DNA from: Maricaulis sp048269565
GTDB taxonomy: Bacteria; Pseudomonadota; Alphaproteobacteria; Caulobacterales; Maricaulaceae
Length of the DNA: 64,000 nucleotides
Assembly: GCF_048269565.1 (NCBI RefSeq)
Contig: NZ_JBLXIK010000009.1
Location: 16,644 to 80,643 of the forward strand
Reading direction: 5' to 3'
Shown here piece after piece: positions 8,390 to 17,378 of this stretch. Position 1 is the stretch's first letter; each line of letters begins with the position of its first letter. The notes beneath the pieces are model-generated. The model saw only the letters and a list, made by a program, of their open reading frames with translations, had not been told where the DNA came from and did no database searches. Position numbers and translations under genes: made by a program.

Positions 8390-8581
8390 CTATTTCAACG
8401 GAGTTGAGGCGCGGTTACCGGTGATTTTGGCGAACTGGCCCTGATAGAAGCGGAACAGGGTGAAGGTGGCGACCACGGTCCCGTATGCCAGGAAGCCGGC
8501 GAAGATACCGAGCAGCCCCCAAGTGACCACACTGCACACAAGATTAACCACTACCCAAGCCCACCCGCTTGTAACAACAAC
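8390..8581 (-). pseudogene. C-terminal remnant of a polytopic membrane protein (MATE/flippase-like end)
   Basis: Between kdsD and rfbD the minus strand encodes about 60 residues ending at a TAG (8390-8392). They include two hydrophobic helices, WAWVVVNLVCSVVTWG and LLGIFAGFLAYGTVVATFTL, then a basic FRFYQGQFAKITGN tail. The pattern resembles the last transmembrane pair of MATE-type transporters or flippases. No ATG exists in the frame, which stays open to at least 8656 through a low-GC, unmembrane-like stretch, so this looks like the surviving end of a deleted gene. The rest of the gap (8245-8389) shows nothing I can name. Confidence 0.4.
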
Positions 8582-8656
8582 AAGGCAAGTATCCGGCAGA
8601 TTAACACTTTTAGCAAGCTTTGGTTGCGTTTCCGGTGCGGGCCGGGCGGTGGCGGG

Positions 8657-9550
8657 TCAGGCGAGGATCCCGGTGATCGCGCGGACCAGGGCCTCGCGAT
8701 GATCCGGTTGCGGGATACTGAACCGGTCCGCAATCGCGCCGCAATCGAGGACTGAACAGGCAGGTCTCCTTGCCGGGCTGGGGAAGTCCTTTGCGGCGAT
8801 GCGCTCGACCTGGACGGGGCGCTCGCCCAATCCTGCGGCGATGTCGAAGATCTCGGTCGCGAAGTCAGCCCAGCTTGCCGCGGCATCGCCGCAAAAGTGG
8901 AAGAGGCCGCTATCTGAAGTTTGCGAGGTCAGCTGGTCGGCGATGGCCAGGATGGCGACCGCGATATCGGCGGCCGCTGTCGGGTTGGTCCTCTGGTCAG
9001 AAACCACCTGCACCCGATCCTGCCGGCGGCCGAGTTCGAGCATGGTCCGCACGAAATTCTTCCCGGTCGCTGAATAGACGGCGGCGGTCCGCAGGATGAC
9101 ATGGCGGGCACCGCTGCCCTGCACGGCCTCATCGCCGGCGAGCTTGGTGCGGCCGTAGACGCCAAGCGGATTGCACGGATCGGTCTCGACATAGGGCTCG
9201 CCCTTGGTCCCGTCATGGACATAGTCCGTGGACAGGTGGATCAGCGGCAGGACCGCCTGTTCGCACTGCCCGGCCAGAATGCCCGGGGCCAGGGCATTGA
9301 TCGTGTGCGCCAGCTCCGGTTCGACCTCGGCGCGATTGACATCGGTATAGGCGGTGGCATTGACGACCACGCTGCCCGGCGTGGCGGCGGCCAGCACCGG
9401 CTCGAGCACGGGCGCGATACTGTCAGGCTTGGCGAAATCGAAGTCCGGGCGGGCCAATTGCCGGATCGTGCGCCCTGACGTGGCCGCCAGGGCCGCGATC
9501 GCCGTCGCGACCTGGCCGGAGCGTCCGAGCAGGATAATCTCTGCGGTCAT
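8657..9550 (-). CDS. rfbD: dTDP-4-dehydrorhamnose reductase
   Basis: This 297-residue short-chain dehydrogenase makes the last step of dTDP-L-rhamnose synthesis. A nucleotide-binding GRSGQV motif lies at the N-terminus, VVNATAYTDVNRAE follows as the family signature, then LSTDYVHDG and the catalytic YGRTKLAGD (Y-x-x-x-K). The start at 9550 overlaps the rfbB stop as ATGA; a longer frame to 9619 exists but adds an Ala/Arg-rich tail that does not belong. It is the last gene of rfbC-rfbB-rfbD. Confidence 0.94.
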   Translation of the reverse strand: MTAEIILLGRSGQVATAIAALAATSGRTIRQLARPDFDFAKPDSIAPVLEPVLAAATPGSVVVNATAYTDVNRAEVEPELAHTINALAPGILAGQCEQAVLPLIHLSTDYVHDGTKGEPYVETDPCNPLGVYGRTKLAGDEAVQGSGARHVILRTAAVYSATGKNFVRTMLELGRRQDRVQVVSDQRTNPTAAADIAVAILAIADQLTSQTSDSGLFHFCGDAAASWADFATEIFDIAAGLGERPVQVERIAAKDFPSPARRPACSVLDCGAIADRFSIPQPDHREALVRAITGILA

Positions 9551-10608
9551 GGTTTCGATCCGAGCCCGAGCCGTTGCAGCGAGGCCTCGCCACCGACACG
9601 CGCCAGCGACTGGCGGCACCAGTCGTCATGATCGAGATACCAGCGAACCGTCTGCGCCAACCCGTCGGTCAGTGTGTAGCGCGGCGACCAGCCGAGTTCG
9701 TGCTGCAGCTTGCTGGCATCGATCGCATATCGGAAATCATGGCCCGGCCGGTCGGCGACAAAGGTGATGAGATCGCTGGAGGCGCCCTGGCGGGGGCATT
9801 GACGGTCGAGCTCGTCGCACAGAAGCCGGATCAGGTCGAGATTGCTGCGCTCCGCATCGCCGCCGACATTGTAGGTCTCGCCGATCCGGCCGCGTTCGAG
9901 AATCGCGAGCAGGGCATCGGCATGATCCTCGACGTGCAGCCAGTCGCGCACATTGGCGCCGCGCCCGTAAACGGGGATCGGGGCCCCCTTGAGCGCCGAC
10001 AGGATGACCACCGGAATCAGCTTTTCCGGGAATTGCCGCGGCCCGTAATTGTTGGAGCAGTTGGAAATCACGACCGGCAGGCCATAGGTCTCGTGCCAGG
10101 CGCGCACCATCATGTCGGCCGAAGCCTTGCTGGCGGCATAGGGGGAATTGGGCCGGTAGGGGCTGTCCTCGGTGAAGCGCCCGGTGGCGCCGAGGGAGCC
10201 ATAGACCTCATCGGTCGAGACATGGTGGAAGCGGAAGGCATCGGCGCGGTCTGGCGCCAGCGTCTTGCGATATTCGGCGCTGGCCCGCAGCAACTGGGCC
10301 GTGCCGCCGACATTGGTGTCGACGAAAACCTGCGGTCCGTCGATCGAGCGGTCGACATGGGACTCTGCGGCGAGGTGCATCACCGCATCAGGCTGGTGCC
10401 GTGCAAGGATCGCCTCCAGCGCCGCGCCGTCGCGAATGTCGGCCTGCTCGAACCGATAGGACGGATTGTTCTCGACGCTGGCGAGATTGGCGGGATTGGC
10501 GGCATAGGTCAGGGCGTCGAGATTGACGACCTCATGGCCGCGTTCCAGCGCTGCGAGGACGACGGCGGAACCGATGAAGCCGCAGCCGCCTGTGATGAGA
10601 AGTTTCAC
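9547..10608 (-). CDS. rfbB: dTDP-glucose 4,6-dehydratase
   Basis: This is a 353-residue extended short-chain dehydrogenase with GGCGFIGSAV for NAD binding near residue 7, LAAESHVDRSIDGP as the dehydratase signature, STDEVYGSLG with the catalytic Asp/Glu pair, and the YAASKAS catalytic Tyr/Lys. It converts dTDP-glucose to the 4-keto-6-deoxy sugar. It overlaps rfbC upstream and rfbD downstream by four bases each, so the three proteins are coupled in translation. Confidence 0.96.
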   Translation of the reverse strand: MKLLITGGCGFIGSAVVLAALERGHEVVNLDALTYAANPANLASVENNPSYRFEQADIRDGAALEAILARHQPDAVMHLAAESHVDRSIDGPQVFVDTNVGGTAQLLRASAEYRKTLAPDRADAFRFHHVSTDEVYGSLGATGRFTEDSPYRPNSPYAASKASADMMVRAWHETYGLPVVISNCSNNYGPRQFPEKLIPVVILSALKGAPIPVYGRGANVRDWLHVEDHADALLAILERGRIGETYNVGGDAERSNLDLIRLLCDELDRQCPRQGASSDLITFVADRPGHDFRYAIDASKLQHELGWSPRYTLTDGLAQTVRWYLDHDDWCRQSLARVGGEASLQRLGLGSKP

Positions 10609-11189
10609 CTTGCTACGTCTCCGCTCTGTGCGCCGAACCGGAACGGCGTCTCGAATTGCGCCCAGGATAGACCATTGGCATCCTTCTCCGACAGGGTCGC
10701 GGCGCTGCGCTCGATGCCCCAGTCAATGCCGAGCTCCGGATCGTCCCAGGCCAGGCTGCCATCCAGGCCGGGCGCATAGTCATTGTCGACCTTGTACTGG
10801 ACGATGGTATCGGCCTCGAGCGTTACAAATCCGTGCAGACAGCCACGCGGCACGAAAACCTGTGTTCCGTTCTGCGCCGAGAGTTCCGATTTCGTGTGCA
10901 GGCCAAAGCTTGGCGAGCCAAGCCGGGCATCGACGATCACGTCGATCACCCGGCCCTGGACCACCCGGACCAGCTTGGCCTGCTCCGCCGGCGGCCGCTG
11001 GAAGTGAAGCCCGCGCACCGTTCCCGCCGCTGCAGACCAGGATTGATTGTCCTGGCAGAAGTCGGAGTGAATACCCAGCGCCGCGAGTTCATCGCGATTA
11101 TAGGTGACAGAGAAATATCCGCGGTGATCGCCAAAACGCGGCGGGGTGAATTGCACCACTCCGGGAATGGCGAGGCGTTCAATCTGCAT
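10605..11189 (-). CDS. rfbC: dTDP-4-dehydrorhamnose 3,5-epimerase
   Basis: This 194-residue cupin epimerises C3 and C5 of the 4-keto-6-deoxy sugar. The hallmarks are DHRGYFSVTYN, then NQSWSAAAGTVRGLHFQ with the catalytic histidine, LVRVVQGRVIDVIVD, and FVPRGCLHGFVTLE. It is the first gene of the rfbCBD unit and is divergent from rfbA across a 159-base spacer that holds a palindrome. Confidence 0.96.
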   Translation of the reverse strand: MQIERLAIPGVVQFTPPRFGDHRGYFSVTYNRDELAALGIHSDFCQDNQSWSAAAGTVRGLHFQRPPAEQAKLVRVVQGRVIDVIVDARLGSPSFGLHTKSELSAQNGTQVFVPRGCLHGFVTLEADTIVQYKVDNDYAPGLDGSLAWDDPELGIDWGIERSAATLSEKDANGLSWAQFETPFRFGAQSGDVAR

Positions 11190-11242
11190 GTCGGCGCTCC
11201 CTGTTCTATCGGGATATGCGCAGGTTTGCAGGCCAACTCAAG

Positions 11243-11280
11243 TCTGGCCGGGCAGGAACCGCCTTCGCGCGGTTCCCAGA
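11243..11280. promoter_or_regulatory. Palindrome in the divergent rfbC/rfbA spacer
   Basis: GGAACCGC at 11255-11262 pairs with GCGGTTCC at 11269-11276 over CTTCGC, and outer arms TCTGG (11243-11247) and CCAGA (11276-11280) extend it. It sits between the two start codons, so it could be an operator for both transcripts or a leader hairpin of either. No T tract follows. Confidence 0.35.
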
Positions 11281-11348
11281 CCGGCTGAGGTCTTGTATGC
11301 GTGTAAGCGTCCGTCTGGGGCGTGCGCGGTAACTGACTGGGGTGGAAC

Positions 11349-12224
11349 GTGAAAGGAATTGTGCTTGCAGGGGGCAGCGGGACGCGGCTTTGGCCTTTGA
11401 CGCTCTGCACGTCCAAGCAATTGCTGCCTGTCTACGACAAGCCCATGATCTATTATCCGCTCTCGGTGCTGATGCTGGCGGGTATTCGGGAAATCCTGAT
11501 CATCACCACGCCCGAGGACCAGGACCGCTTTCGGCAATTGCTCGGCGACGGCAGCCGGTTTGGTGTTCAGTTGAACTATGTCGTGCAACCCAGCCCGCAG
11601 GGCCTGGCGCAGGCCTTCCTGCTCGATGAGGATTTCATCGGCGACGAGCCGGTGACGCTGATCCTCGGGGATAATCTGTTTTACGGACACGGCTTCGATG
11701 ACCTGGTGCGCAAGGCTGCCGGGTTGACCAGCGGAGCGACGATTTTCACCTATCATGTCAACAAGCCCCAGCGTTACGGCGTTGTCGTGCTGGATGGCGA
11801 TGGCCGACCGGTTGCCATTGACGAGAAGCCACGCGAACCGCGCTCGAATCTCGCCGTCACCGGGCTGTATGTTTACGACAATGACGTCATCGAGATTGCC
11901 CGGTCGATCCGCCCGTCATCGCGCGGCGAGCTTGAGATCACGGATGTGAACCGCGCCTACATGGAGCGCGGCGACCTGCATGTCGAGAAGTTGGGCCGCG
12001 GCATTGCCTGGCTTGATACCGGCACGCCGCAGGCCTTGCTCGAGGCATCGGAATATGTCCGGTCTTTGGAGCGGCGGCAGGGATTGCAGATCGCCTGCCT
12101 TGAGGAAATCGCCTTTGTGAACGGCTGGATAGACCGCGACGCCCTGCGGTTTTCGGCACAGAAATTCGCTAATTCCGACTACGGCAAATACTTGGCCAAA
12201 CTGTTGGATGTTGAAGATGATTAG
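11349..12224 (+). CDS. rfbA: Glucose-1-phosphate thymidylyltransferase
   Basis: This 291-residue nucleotidyltransferase joins dTTP and glucose 1-phosphate, the entry step of dTDP-rhamnose synthesis. The activation motif LAGGSGTRLWPLT is at the N-terminus; DKPMIYYPLSVLMLAGIREI, LILGDNLFYG, and EKPREPRSNLAVTGLYVYD follow in the family order. Length is standard. It faces rfbCBD divergently, so all four rhamnose genes are present, and it is followed by a UDP-uronate epimerase 48 bases on. Confidence 0.96.
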   Translation: MKGIVLAGGSGTRLWPLTLCTSKQLLPVYDKPMIYYPLSVLMLAGIREILIITTPEDQDRFRQLLGDGSRFGVQLNYVVQPSPQGLAQAFLLDEDFIGDEPVTLILGDNLFYGHGFDDLVRKAAGLTSGATIFTYHVNKPQRYGVVVLDGDGRPVAIDEKPREPRSNLAVTGLYVYDNDVIEIARSIRPSSRGELEITDVNRAYMERGDLHVEKLGRGIAWLDTGTPQALLEASEYVRSLERRQGLQIACLEEIAFVNGWIDRDALRFSAQKFANSDYGKYLAKLLDVEDD

Positions 12225-12272
12225 AGATGTCCGCCGCCAGGTTCGGCCGGTGGATCGATGTGGGGAAATTGA

Positions 12273-13247
12273 ATGACGGTTCTAGTGACAGGTGCTGCAG
12301 GCTTTGTGGGCTTTCATGCGGTCAATGCCATGCTCGATCGCGGTGAGGCGGTTGTCGGTATCGACAATCTAAACACCTATTACGACCCGGCCCTGAAACA
12401 GGCCCGTCTCGAGCTGTTGCAGGCCCGCGACGGATTCAACTTCGAGAAGATGGAGCTGGCGGACAATGAGGCCGTGCTGGCGCTGGTCAAACGGGTGCGC
12501 CCCGACCGTATCCTGCATCTCGGGGCCCAGGCCGGGGTGCGCTATTCGATCGACCAGCCCTTCGCCTATGCCAATTCGAACCTTCACGGCCATCTTTCCA
12601 TCCTCGAGGCGGCCCGCTTTCTTGGCGATGAGCTGAAACACCTGGTCTACGCCTCGTCGAGCTCGGTCTATGGCGAGCGCTCGGCGGTGCCCTTTCGCGA
12701 GGATGATGTCACCATGCAGCCGGCCTCGCTCTACGCCGCGACCAAGCTGGCGGATGAATTGATGAGCTCGGCCTATGCCAGTCTCTACGGTATCGCGGCG
12801 ACGGGCCTGCGCTTCTTCACCGTCTACGGCCCCTGGGGCCGGCCCGACATGGCCTATTGGTTGTTTTCGGACGCCATGTTCGAAGGGCGGCCGATCAAGG
12901 TCTTCAACAATGGCGAGATGGAGCGGGACTTCACCTATATCGACGACATCATCGCGCCGCTCCTGCGCGTGCTCGATGACAGCCCGGCGCGCGGCCATCA
13001 CGACGTGTTCAATATCGGCGGCGCCTCGCCGGTCAAGCTGATGGACATGATCTCGGCTCTGGAAGGCGCCCTGGGCATGACGGCCGAGAAGATCATGTTG
13101 CCGATGCAGGCCGGTGATGTCACGCGCACCTATGCCGACGCCAGCAAGCTGGAGCGCGTCTACGGCTACAAGCCGAGCATCCGGATCGAGGACGGTCTGG
13201 CGCGCTTTGCCGACTGGTATCGGGACTGGCGCAGCCGGTCAGCCTAA
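12273..13247 (+). CDS. UDP-glucuronate 4-epimerase (NAD-dependent epimerase)
   Basis: This 324-residue extended short-chain dehydrogenase has the NAD motif TGAAGFVGFH at about residue 6, DNLNTYYDPALKQARL, LAAQ-type LGAQAGVRYS, SSSSVYGE, the YAATKLADE catalytic motif, and RFFTVYGPWGRPDMA. The last two are typical of the UDP-glucuronate 4-epimerase group, which makes UDP-galacturonate. With galU and ugd nearby this completes a UDP-glucose to UDP-glucuronate to UDP-galacturonate route. Specificity is inferred from these motifs. Confidence 0.88.
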   Translation: MTVLVTGAAGFVGFHAVNAMLDRGEAVVGIDNLNTYYDPALKQARLELLQARDGFNFEKMELADNEAVLALVKRVRPDRILHLGAQAGVRYSIDQPFAYANSNLHGHLSILEAARFLGDELKHLVYASSSSVYGERSAVPFREDDVTMQPASLYAATKLADELMSSAYASLYGIAATGLRFFTVYGPWGRPDMAYWLFSDAMFEGRPIKVFNNGEMERDFTYIDDIIAPLLRVLDDSPARGHHDVFNIGGASPVKLMDMISALEGALGMTAEKIMLPMQAGDVTRTYADASKLERVYGYKPSIRIEDGLARFADWYRDWRSRSA

Positions 13248-14131
13248 CCCGGGGTCCCTTCGGATTTGAGGACGGCCTCGGCGACGCTGCGCGCGGCGCG
13301 GCCGTATTCGGGTTCATTGAGGGCGAAGGCGAGCGTGGCCCGCAGATAGCCCAGCTTGTCGCCGCAATCATATGAGCTGCCTTCATACTCCACGGCGTGG
13401 AAGTCCTGGTGCTGCATCAGGCGCGCCATCGCGTCGGTCAGCTGGATTTCGCCTCCGGCACCGGCGGCCTGGTCCTCGAGATACTTGAAGATCGAGCCCT
13501 GCAGGATGTAGCGGCCGGTGATGGCGAGATTTGACGGCGCCTTGTCCACGTCCGGCTTCTCGACCATGCCGCGCATGCGGATACGATTGCCCTGGCGTTC
13601 GATCGGGTCGATGACGCCGTATTTGTCGACATTCTCCGGGGCGACCTGTTCGACGGCGATGATATTGCCGCCGGTCTCCTCATAGGCGGCGACCATCTGT
13701 GCCAGGCAGCTGGGCTCGGCGCGCACCAGAACATCGGGCAGCAGGATGGCGAAGGGATCATCGCCGATAATGTCGCGCGCACACCAGATCGCATGCCCGA
13801 GACCGAGCGGCGCCTGCTGGCGCACGAAGCTCATCGAGCCGGGGGTGGCCCGCGTCTGGTCGAGGATCTCGAGAATGTCCGTCTTGCCCTTGCCCTGCAA
13901 GGTGGCCTCGAGCTCGTAGGCGCGGTCGAAATAATCCTCGATCGCGCCCTTGTTGCGCCCGGTGACGAAGACGAAATGCTCGATGCCGGCAGCGATCGCC
14001 TCGTCGACGACATACTGGATCGCCGGGCGGTCGAACACCGGCAGCATTTCCTTCGGGATGGATTTGGTGGCGGGCAGGACGCGTGTTCCCAAGCCGGCAA
14101 CCGGCAGGACGGCTTTGCGGACTCGCTTCAT
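13244..14131 (-). CDS. galU: UTP-glucose-1-phosphate uridylyltransferase
   Basis: This 295-residue enzyme makes UDP-glucose from UTP and glucose 1-phosphate. The signature KAVLPVAGLGTRVLPATK and KEMLPVFDRPAIQYVVDEA stand at the N-terminus; ILLPDVLV and MVEKP lie inside. I chose the ATG at 14131 over one at 14164 because it gives the standard start and has GGAGAG about nine bases before. Its end overlaps the convergent epimerase gene by 4 bases. Confidence 0.95.
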   Translation of the reverse strand: MKRVRKAVLPVAGLGTRVLPATKSIPKEMLPVFDRPAIQYVVDEAIAAGIEHFVFVTGRNKGAIEDYFDRAYELEATLQGKGKTDILEILDQTRATPGSMSFVRQQAPLGLGHAIWCARDIIGDDPFAILLPDVLVRAEPSCLAQMVAAYEETGGNIIAVEQVAPENVDKYGVIDPIERQGNRIRMRGMVEKPDVDKAPSNLAITGRYILQGSIFKYLEDQAAGAGGEIQLTDAMARLMQHQDFHAVEYEGSSYDCGDKLGYLRATLAFALNEPEYGRAARSVAEAVLKSEGTPG

Positions 14132-14195
14132 GACGGGCGCTCTCCATGTCTCTATCGTTGGCAAACGCCTATCGGATCAAACAACTGCCGTCCAG

Positions 14196-14218
14196 CTTAC
14201 GCATTCACTTCGCGTAAG
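14196..14218. promoter_or_regulatory. Inverted repeat in the galU/glmM divergent spacer
   Basis: CTTACGC (14196-14202) and GCGTAAG (14212-14218) form a perfect 7-bp inverted repeat with a 9-base loop, between the divergent starts of galU and glmM. It could be an operator; no regulator is identified. Confidence 0.3.
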
Positions 14219-14265
14219 GGTCGAGCTCCTATATGGTTTGCATAAACCAGTTTCTGGATGCGCGC

Positions 14266-15612
14266 ATGGGCAAGAAATACTTTGGCACGGACGGTGTCCG
14301 CGGTCTCACCAATGCTTTCCCGATGACAGCAGAGACCGCGTTGCGGCTCGGCATGGCGGCGGGGCGGCATTTCGTGCGCCATAATGGCCGCCACTCGGTC
14401 GTGATCGGCAAGGATACGCGCCTGTCCGGCTATATGATCGAATCGGCGCTGGTCGCCGGATTCACCTCGGTCGGGATGGATGTGTTCCAGTTCGGCCCCC
14501 TGCCGACCCCGGCGGTGTCACTGATGACGCGGTCCTTGCGCGCCGATCTCGGTGTGATGATCACCGCCTCGCACAATCCCTATCATGACAATGGCATCAA
14601 GCTGTTCGGACCGGAGGGCAAGAAGCTCGACGATGTGACCGAGCTGCAGATCGAGGCGCTGATGGATGGCAGCCTCAGCGAGGAACTGGCAGCACCTTCC
14701 GACCTTGGCCGCGCCAAGCGGATCGATGATGCCCAGGCGCGCTATGTCGAGATCGTCAAATCCACCTTCCCGCGCACCCAGCGCCTGTCCAGCCTTCGCC
14801 TGGTGATCGATTGTGCCAATGGCGCGGCCTACAAGGTGGCTCCGACAGCGCTGTGGGAGCTGGGCGCCGACGTGATCCCGATCGGCGTCGAACCGAATGG
14901 TTTCAACGTCAATGAGGATTGCGGCTCGACCGCGCCGGCGCGGCTGGCCAAGGAAGTCGTGAAATACCGCGCCGATCTCGGCATTGCCCTCGATGGCGAT
15001 GGCGACCGCCTGATCCTGTGCGATGAAAAGGGCCGTGTGATTGATGGCGACCAGATCCTCGCCATGCTCGCGCGTCACTGGAACCGGACCGGCGAGCTGG
15101 CCAAGCCGGCCATTGTCGCGACGGTGATGTCCAATCTCGGCCTTGAGCGTTTTCTCGAGGGCGAGGGCATTGCCCTTGAACGCACCCAGGTCGGTGATCG
15201 CTATGTCTCCGAGCGGATGAAGGAGACCGGGATCAATCTCGGCGGCGAAGCCTCGGGTCATATCGTGATGCCGGATTTCTCGCCGACCGGCGACGGGCTG
15301 ATCGCGGCGCTGCAGGTCCTGCGCGTGCTGGTCGATTCCGGCGAGCCGGCCAGCTCGGTGTTCCGCGTCTTCAAGCCGGCGCCGCAATTGCTCGAGAATG
15401 TCCGTGTCGGCAAGGGCAAGTCACCGCTCACCAGCGAGGCGGTGAAAGCCGCGATTGCCGAGGCGGAGCAGCGCATGGGCAGCGATGGCCGGCTTCTGGT
15501 GCGGGCGTCGGGTACCGAACCGGTGATCCGGGTGATGGCCGAGGGCGAAATGAAGCTGATCCGCAGCGTGGTTGACGATGTCCGTTCGGCGATCGAACGC
15601 GCGGCTGCTTAG
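14266..15612 (+). CDS. glmM: Phosphoglucosamine mutase
   Basis: This 448-residue enzyme interconverts glucosamine 6- and 1-phosphate on the way to UDP-GlcNAc. The start gives GKKYFGTDGVRG; the phosphoserine loop TASHNPYHD places the catalytic Ser at residue 102, the usual GlmM position. The metal loop DGDGDR lies near residue 242, GGEASGH near 325, and the phosphate loop RASGTEPVIRV near 417. The ATG at 14266 is preferred to one 33 bases upstream because of this N-terminus. glmS lies 31 kb away in the same window. Confidence 0.95.
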   Translation: MGKKYFGTDGVRGLTNAFPMTAETALRLGMAAGRHFVRHNGRHSVVIGKDTRLSGYMIESALVAGFTSVGMDVFQFGPLPTPAVSLMTRSLRADLGVMITASHNPYHDNGIKLFGPEGKKLDDVTELQIEALMDGSLSEELAAPSDLGRAKRIDDAQARYVEIVKSTFPRTQRLSSLRLVIDCANGAAYKVAPTALWELGADVIPIGVEPNGFNVNEDCGSTAPARLAKEVVKYRADLGIALDGDGDRLILCDEKGRVIDGDQILAMLARHWNRTGELAKPAIVATVMSNLGLERFLEGEGIALERTQVGDRYVSERMKETGINLGGEASGHIVMPDFSPTGDGLIAALQVLRVLVDSGEPASSVFRVFKPAPQLLENVRVGKGKSPLTSEAVKAAIAEAEQRMGSDGRLLVRASGTEPVIRVMAEGEMKLIRSVVDDVRSAIERAAA

Positions 15613-15639
15613 CGGCCCTGTCATCAGACCGAGAGGCAT

Positions 15640-15875
15640 CTTCTCGGTGATCCGCTGCCGGAAAGCTTTGCCTGTTTCAGATTCAGCAGCGTCGACGTCT
15701 TCTTCGTCATACCGGTTTCATCATCCGCCATCTCTACGGCAAAGTGTCGGGGCCGAGGCCGCGCTTCTTCCTGGCGCGGCTGAACCACTATCTGCTCGAA
15801 CGTCCAATGTTGCGGGCCGGGAAAAAGCTTATCCGCCGCCTCGCGCCGAATCCGGCCCCGGTCCGGCCGGATTAG
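15640..15875 (+). pseudogene. Decayed acyltransferase_3 gene (frameshift and internal deletion)
   Basis: The 334-base gap after glmM holds a gene relic. One frame reads SSVDVFFVI (15685-15711), the start of the acyltransferase_3 signature VDxFFVISGFLI also seen in the two full-length acyltransferases of this window. The signature continues one frame over as GFIIRHLYGKVSGPRPRFFLARLN and jumps to HYLLERPMLRAGKKLIRRLA, which resembles the family's C-terminal ERPFLR helix, ending at TAG 15873-15875. So N- and C-terminal scraps are fused by a large deletion, with a frameshift in the first motif. Confidence 0.55.
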
Positions 15876-15946
15876 CGGCAATCTTTCCTTGCGCAGGCAC
15901 GCTGGGTCAGCGATACCGGACGCAATCAAAGCAGGAGTAAATCGAC

Positions 15947-17257
15947 ATGCGCGTAGCAATGATCGGAACGGGATATGTGGGCCTGGTTTCTGGTGCCTGT
16001 TTTGCCGATTTTGGCCATGAGGTCATCTGTGTCGACAAGAATGTCGAAAAGGTCGAGACGCTCCGCTCCGGTGGCATTCCCATTTACGAGCCGGGCCTGG
16101 ATCTTCTGGTGCAGCGCAATGTCCGCGAAAACCGGTTGAGCTTCACCCAGGACCTGACCGAAGCCGTGCGCGATGCCGATGCGGTCTTTATCGCCGTCGG
16201 CACCCCGAGCCGGCGCGGCGACGGCTTTGCCGATCTGAGCTATGTCTACGCGGCAGCGAAGGAAATCGCTGAGGTCATGAATGGCTACACCGTGATCGTG
16301 ACCAAATCGACCGTCCCGGTCGGCACCGGCGACGAGGTCGAGCGCATCATCCGCGAAACCCGGCCCGATGCCGATTTCGCGGTCGTCTCCAATCCTGAAT
16401 TCCTGCGCGAAGGCGCGGCGATCGATGATTTCAAGCATCCCGACCGTGTCGTCGTCGGCACTGATGACGAGCGGGCGCGTACCGTGATGCACGATATCTA
16501 CCGGCCGCTCTTCCTCAATGAGACGCCGATCGTCTTCACCTCCCGGCGCACGTCGGAACTGATCAAATACGCCGCCAACTCCTTCCTCGCCCTCAAGATC
16601 ACTTTCATCAACGAGATGGCGGATCTGTGCGAGGCGGTGGGCGCGAATGTGCAGGAAGTCGCCCGCGGCGTCGGCCTCGACAATCGCATCGGCGGCAAAT
16701 TCCTGCATGCCGGACCGGGCTATGGCGGCTCCTGCTTCCCCAAGGACACGCTGGCGCTGACGCGCACGGCCCAGGAAGCCGGCGCGCCGCTGCGCCTGAT
16801 CGAGACCGTGGTCGACGTCAATGACGCCCGCAAGCGCGCCATGGCCAAAAAGGTCGTCGAGGCCTGTGATGGCGATGTGTCCGGCAAGACGGTGGCCGTG
16901 CTCGGCCTGACCTTCAAACCGAACACCGATGACATGCGCGACGCGCCGAGCCTGGAAATCGTGCCGGCCCTGCAAAAGGCCGGCGCCCGGATCAAGGCGT
17001 TTGACCCGGCCGGAACCCTGGAAGCGGAAAAGCTCCTGTCCGGCGTCGAGTTCGTCTCGGGACCCTATTTCTGCGCCGAGGACGCCGATGTGCTGGTGAT
17101 CATCACCGAGTGGAACGAGTTCCGCGCGCTTGATCTCGACCGGATCAAGGCGGTGATGCGGGCACCGGTGATTGTCGACCTGCGCAATATCTACTCACCT
17201 GAGGAAATGATCGCTGCCGGTTTCGCCTATTCCAGCGTCGGACGGCCAACGGCCTGA
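15947..17257 (+). CDS. ugd: UDP-glucose 6-dehydrogenase
   Basis: This 436-residue enzyme oxidises UDP-glucose twice to UDP-glucuronate with NAD. It has the N-terminal MIGTGYVGLVSGACFADFGH, TKSTVPVGTGD, SNPEFLREGAAIDDF, the central KYAANSFLALKITFINE helix, and the catalytic loop GPGYGGSCFPKD with Cys263. The C-terminal domain carries VLGLTFKPNTDDMRDAPS. Downstream lies a palindrome and then a phosphomannomutase. Confidence 0.96.
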   Translation: MRVAMIGTGYVGLVSGACFADFGHEVICVDKNVEKVETLRSGGIPIYEPGLDLLVQRNVRENRLSFTQDLTEAVRDADAVFIAVGTPSRRGDGFADLSYVYAAAKEIAEVMNGYTVIVTKSTVPVGTGDEVERIIRETRPDADFAVVSNPEFLREGAAIDDFKHPDRVVVGTDDERARTVMHDIYRPLFLNETPIVFTSRRTSELIKYAANSFLALKITFINEMADLCEAVGANVQEVARGVGLDNRIGGKFLHAGPGYGGSCFPKDTLALTRTAQEAGAPLRLIETVVDVNDARKRAMAKKVVEACDGDVSGKTVAVLGLTFKPNTDDMRDAPSLEIVPALQKAGARIKAFDPAGTLEAEKLLSGVEFVSGPYFCAEDADVLVIITEWNEFRALDLDRIKAVMRAPVIVDLRNIYSPEEMIAAGFAYSSVGRPTA

Positions 17258-17301
17258 GGCCTGGGGGCTCTGTTTTGCGCCGCCGGAAGCATGCCGCCCA
17301 A

Positions 17302-17320
17302 CCCGGGATCCGATCCCGGG
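17302..17320. terminator. Palindrome between ugd and the phosphomannomutase gene
   Basis: CCCGGGAT (17302-17309) and ATCCCGGG (17313-17320) form a perfect 8-bp stem over CCG, 45 bases after ugd stops, followed by GTTT. It lacks a long T tract, so it is a possible weak terminator or a small intergenic repeat. Confidence 0.4.
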
Positions 17321-17378
17321 GTTTGCAGAATTGCGGCCATGCCATAGGTAGGTGCTCCAAACTTTCAGATGGATGCCC

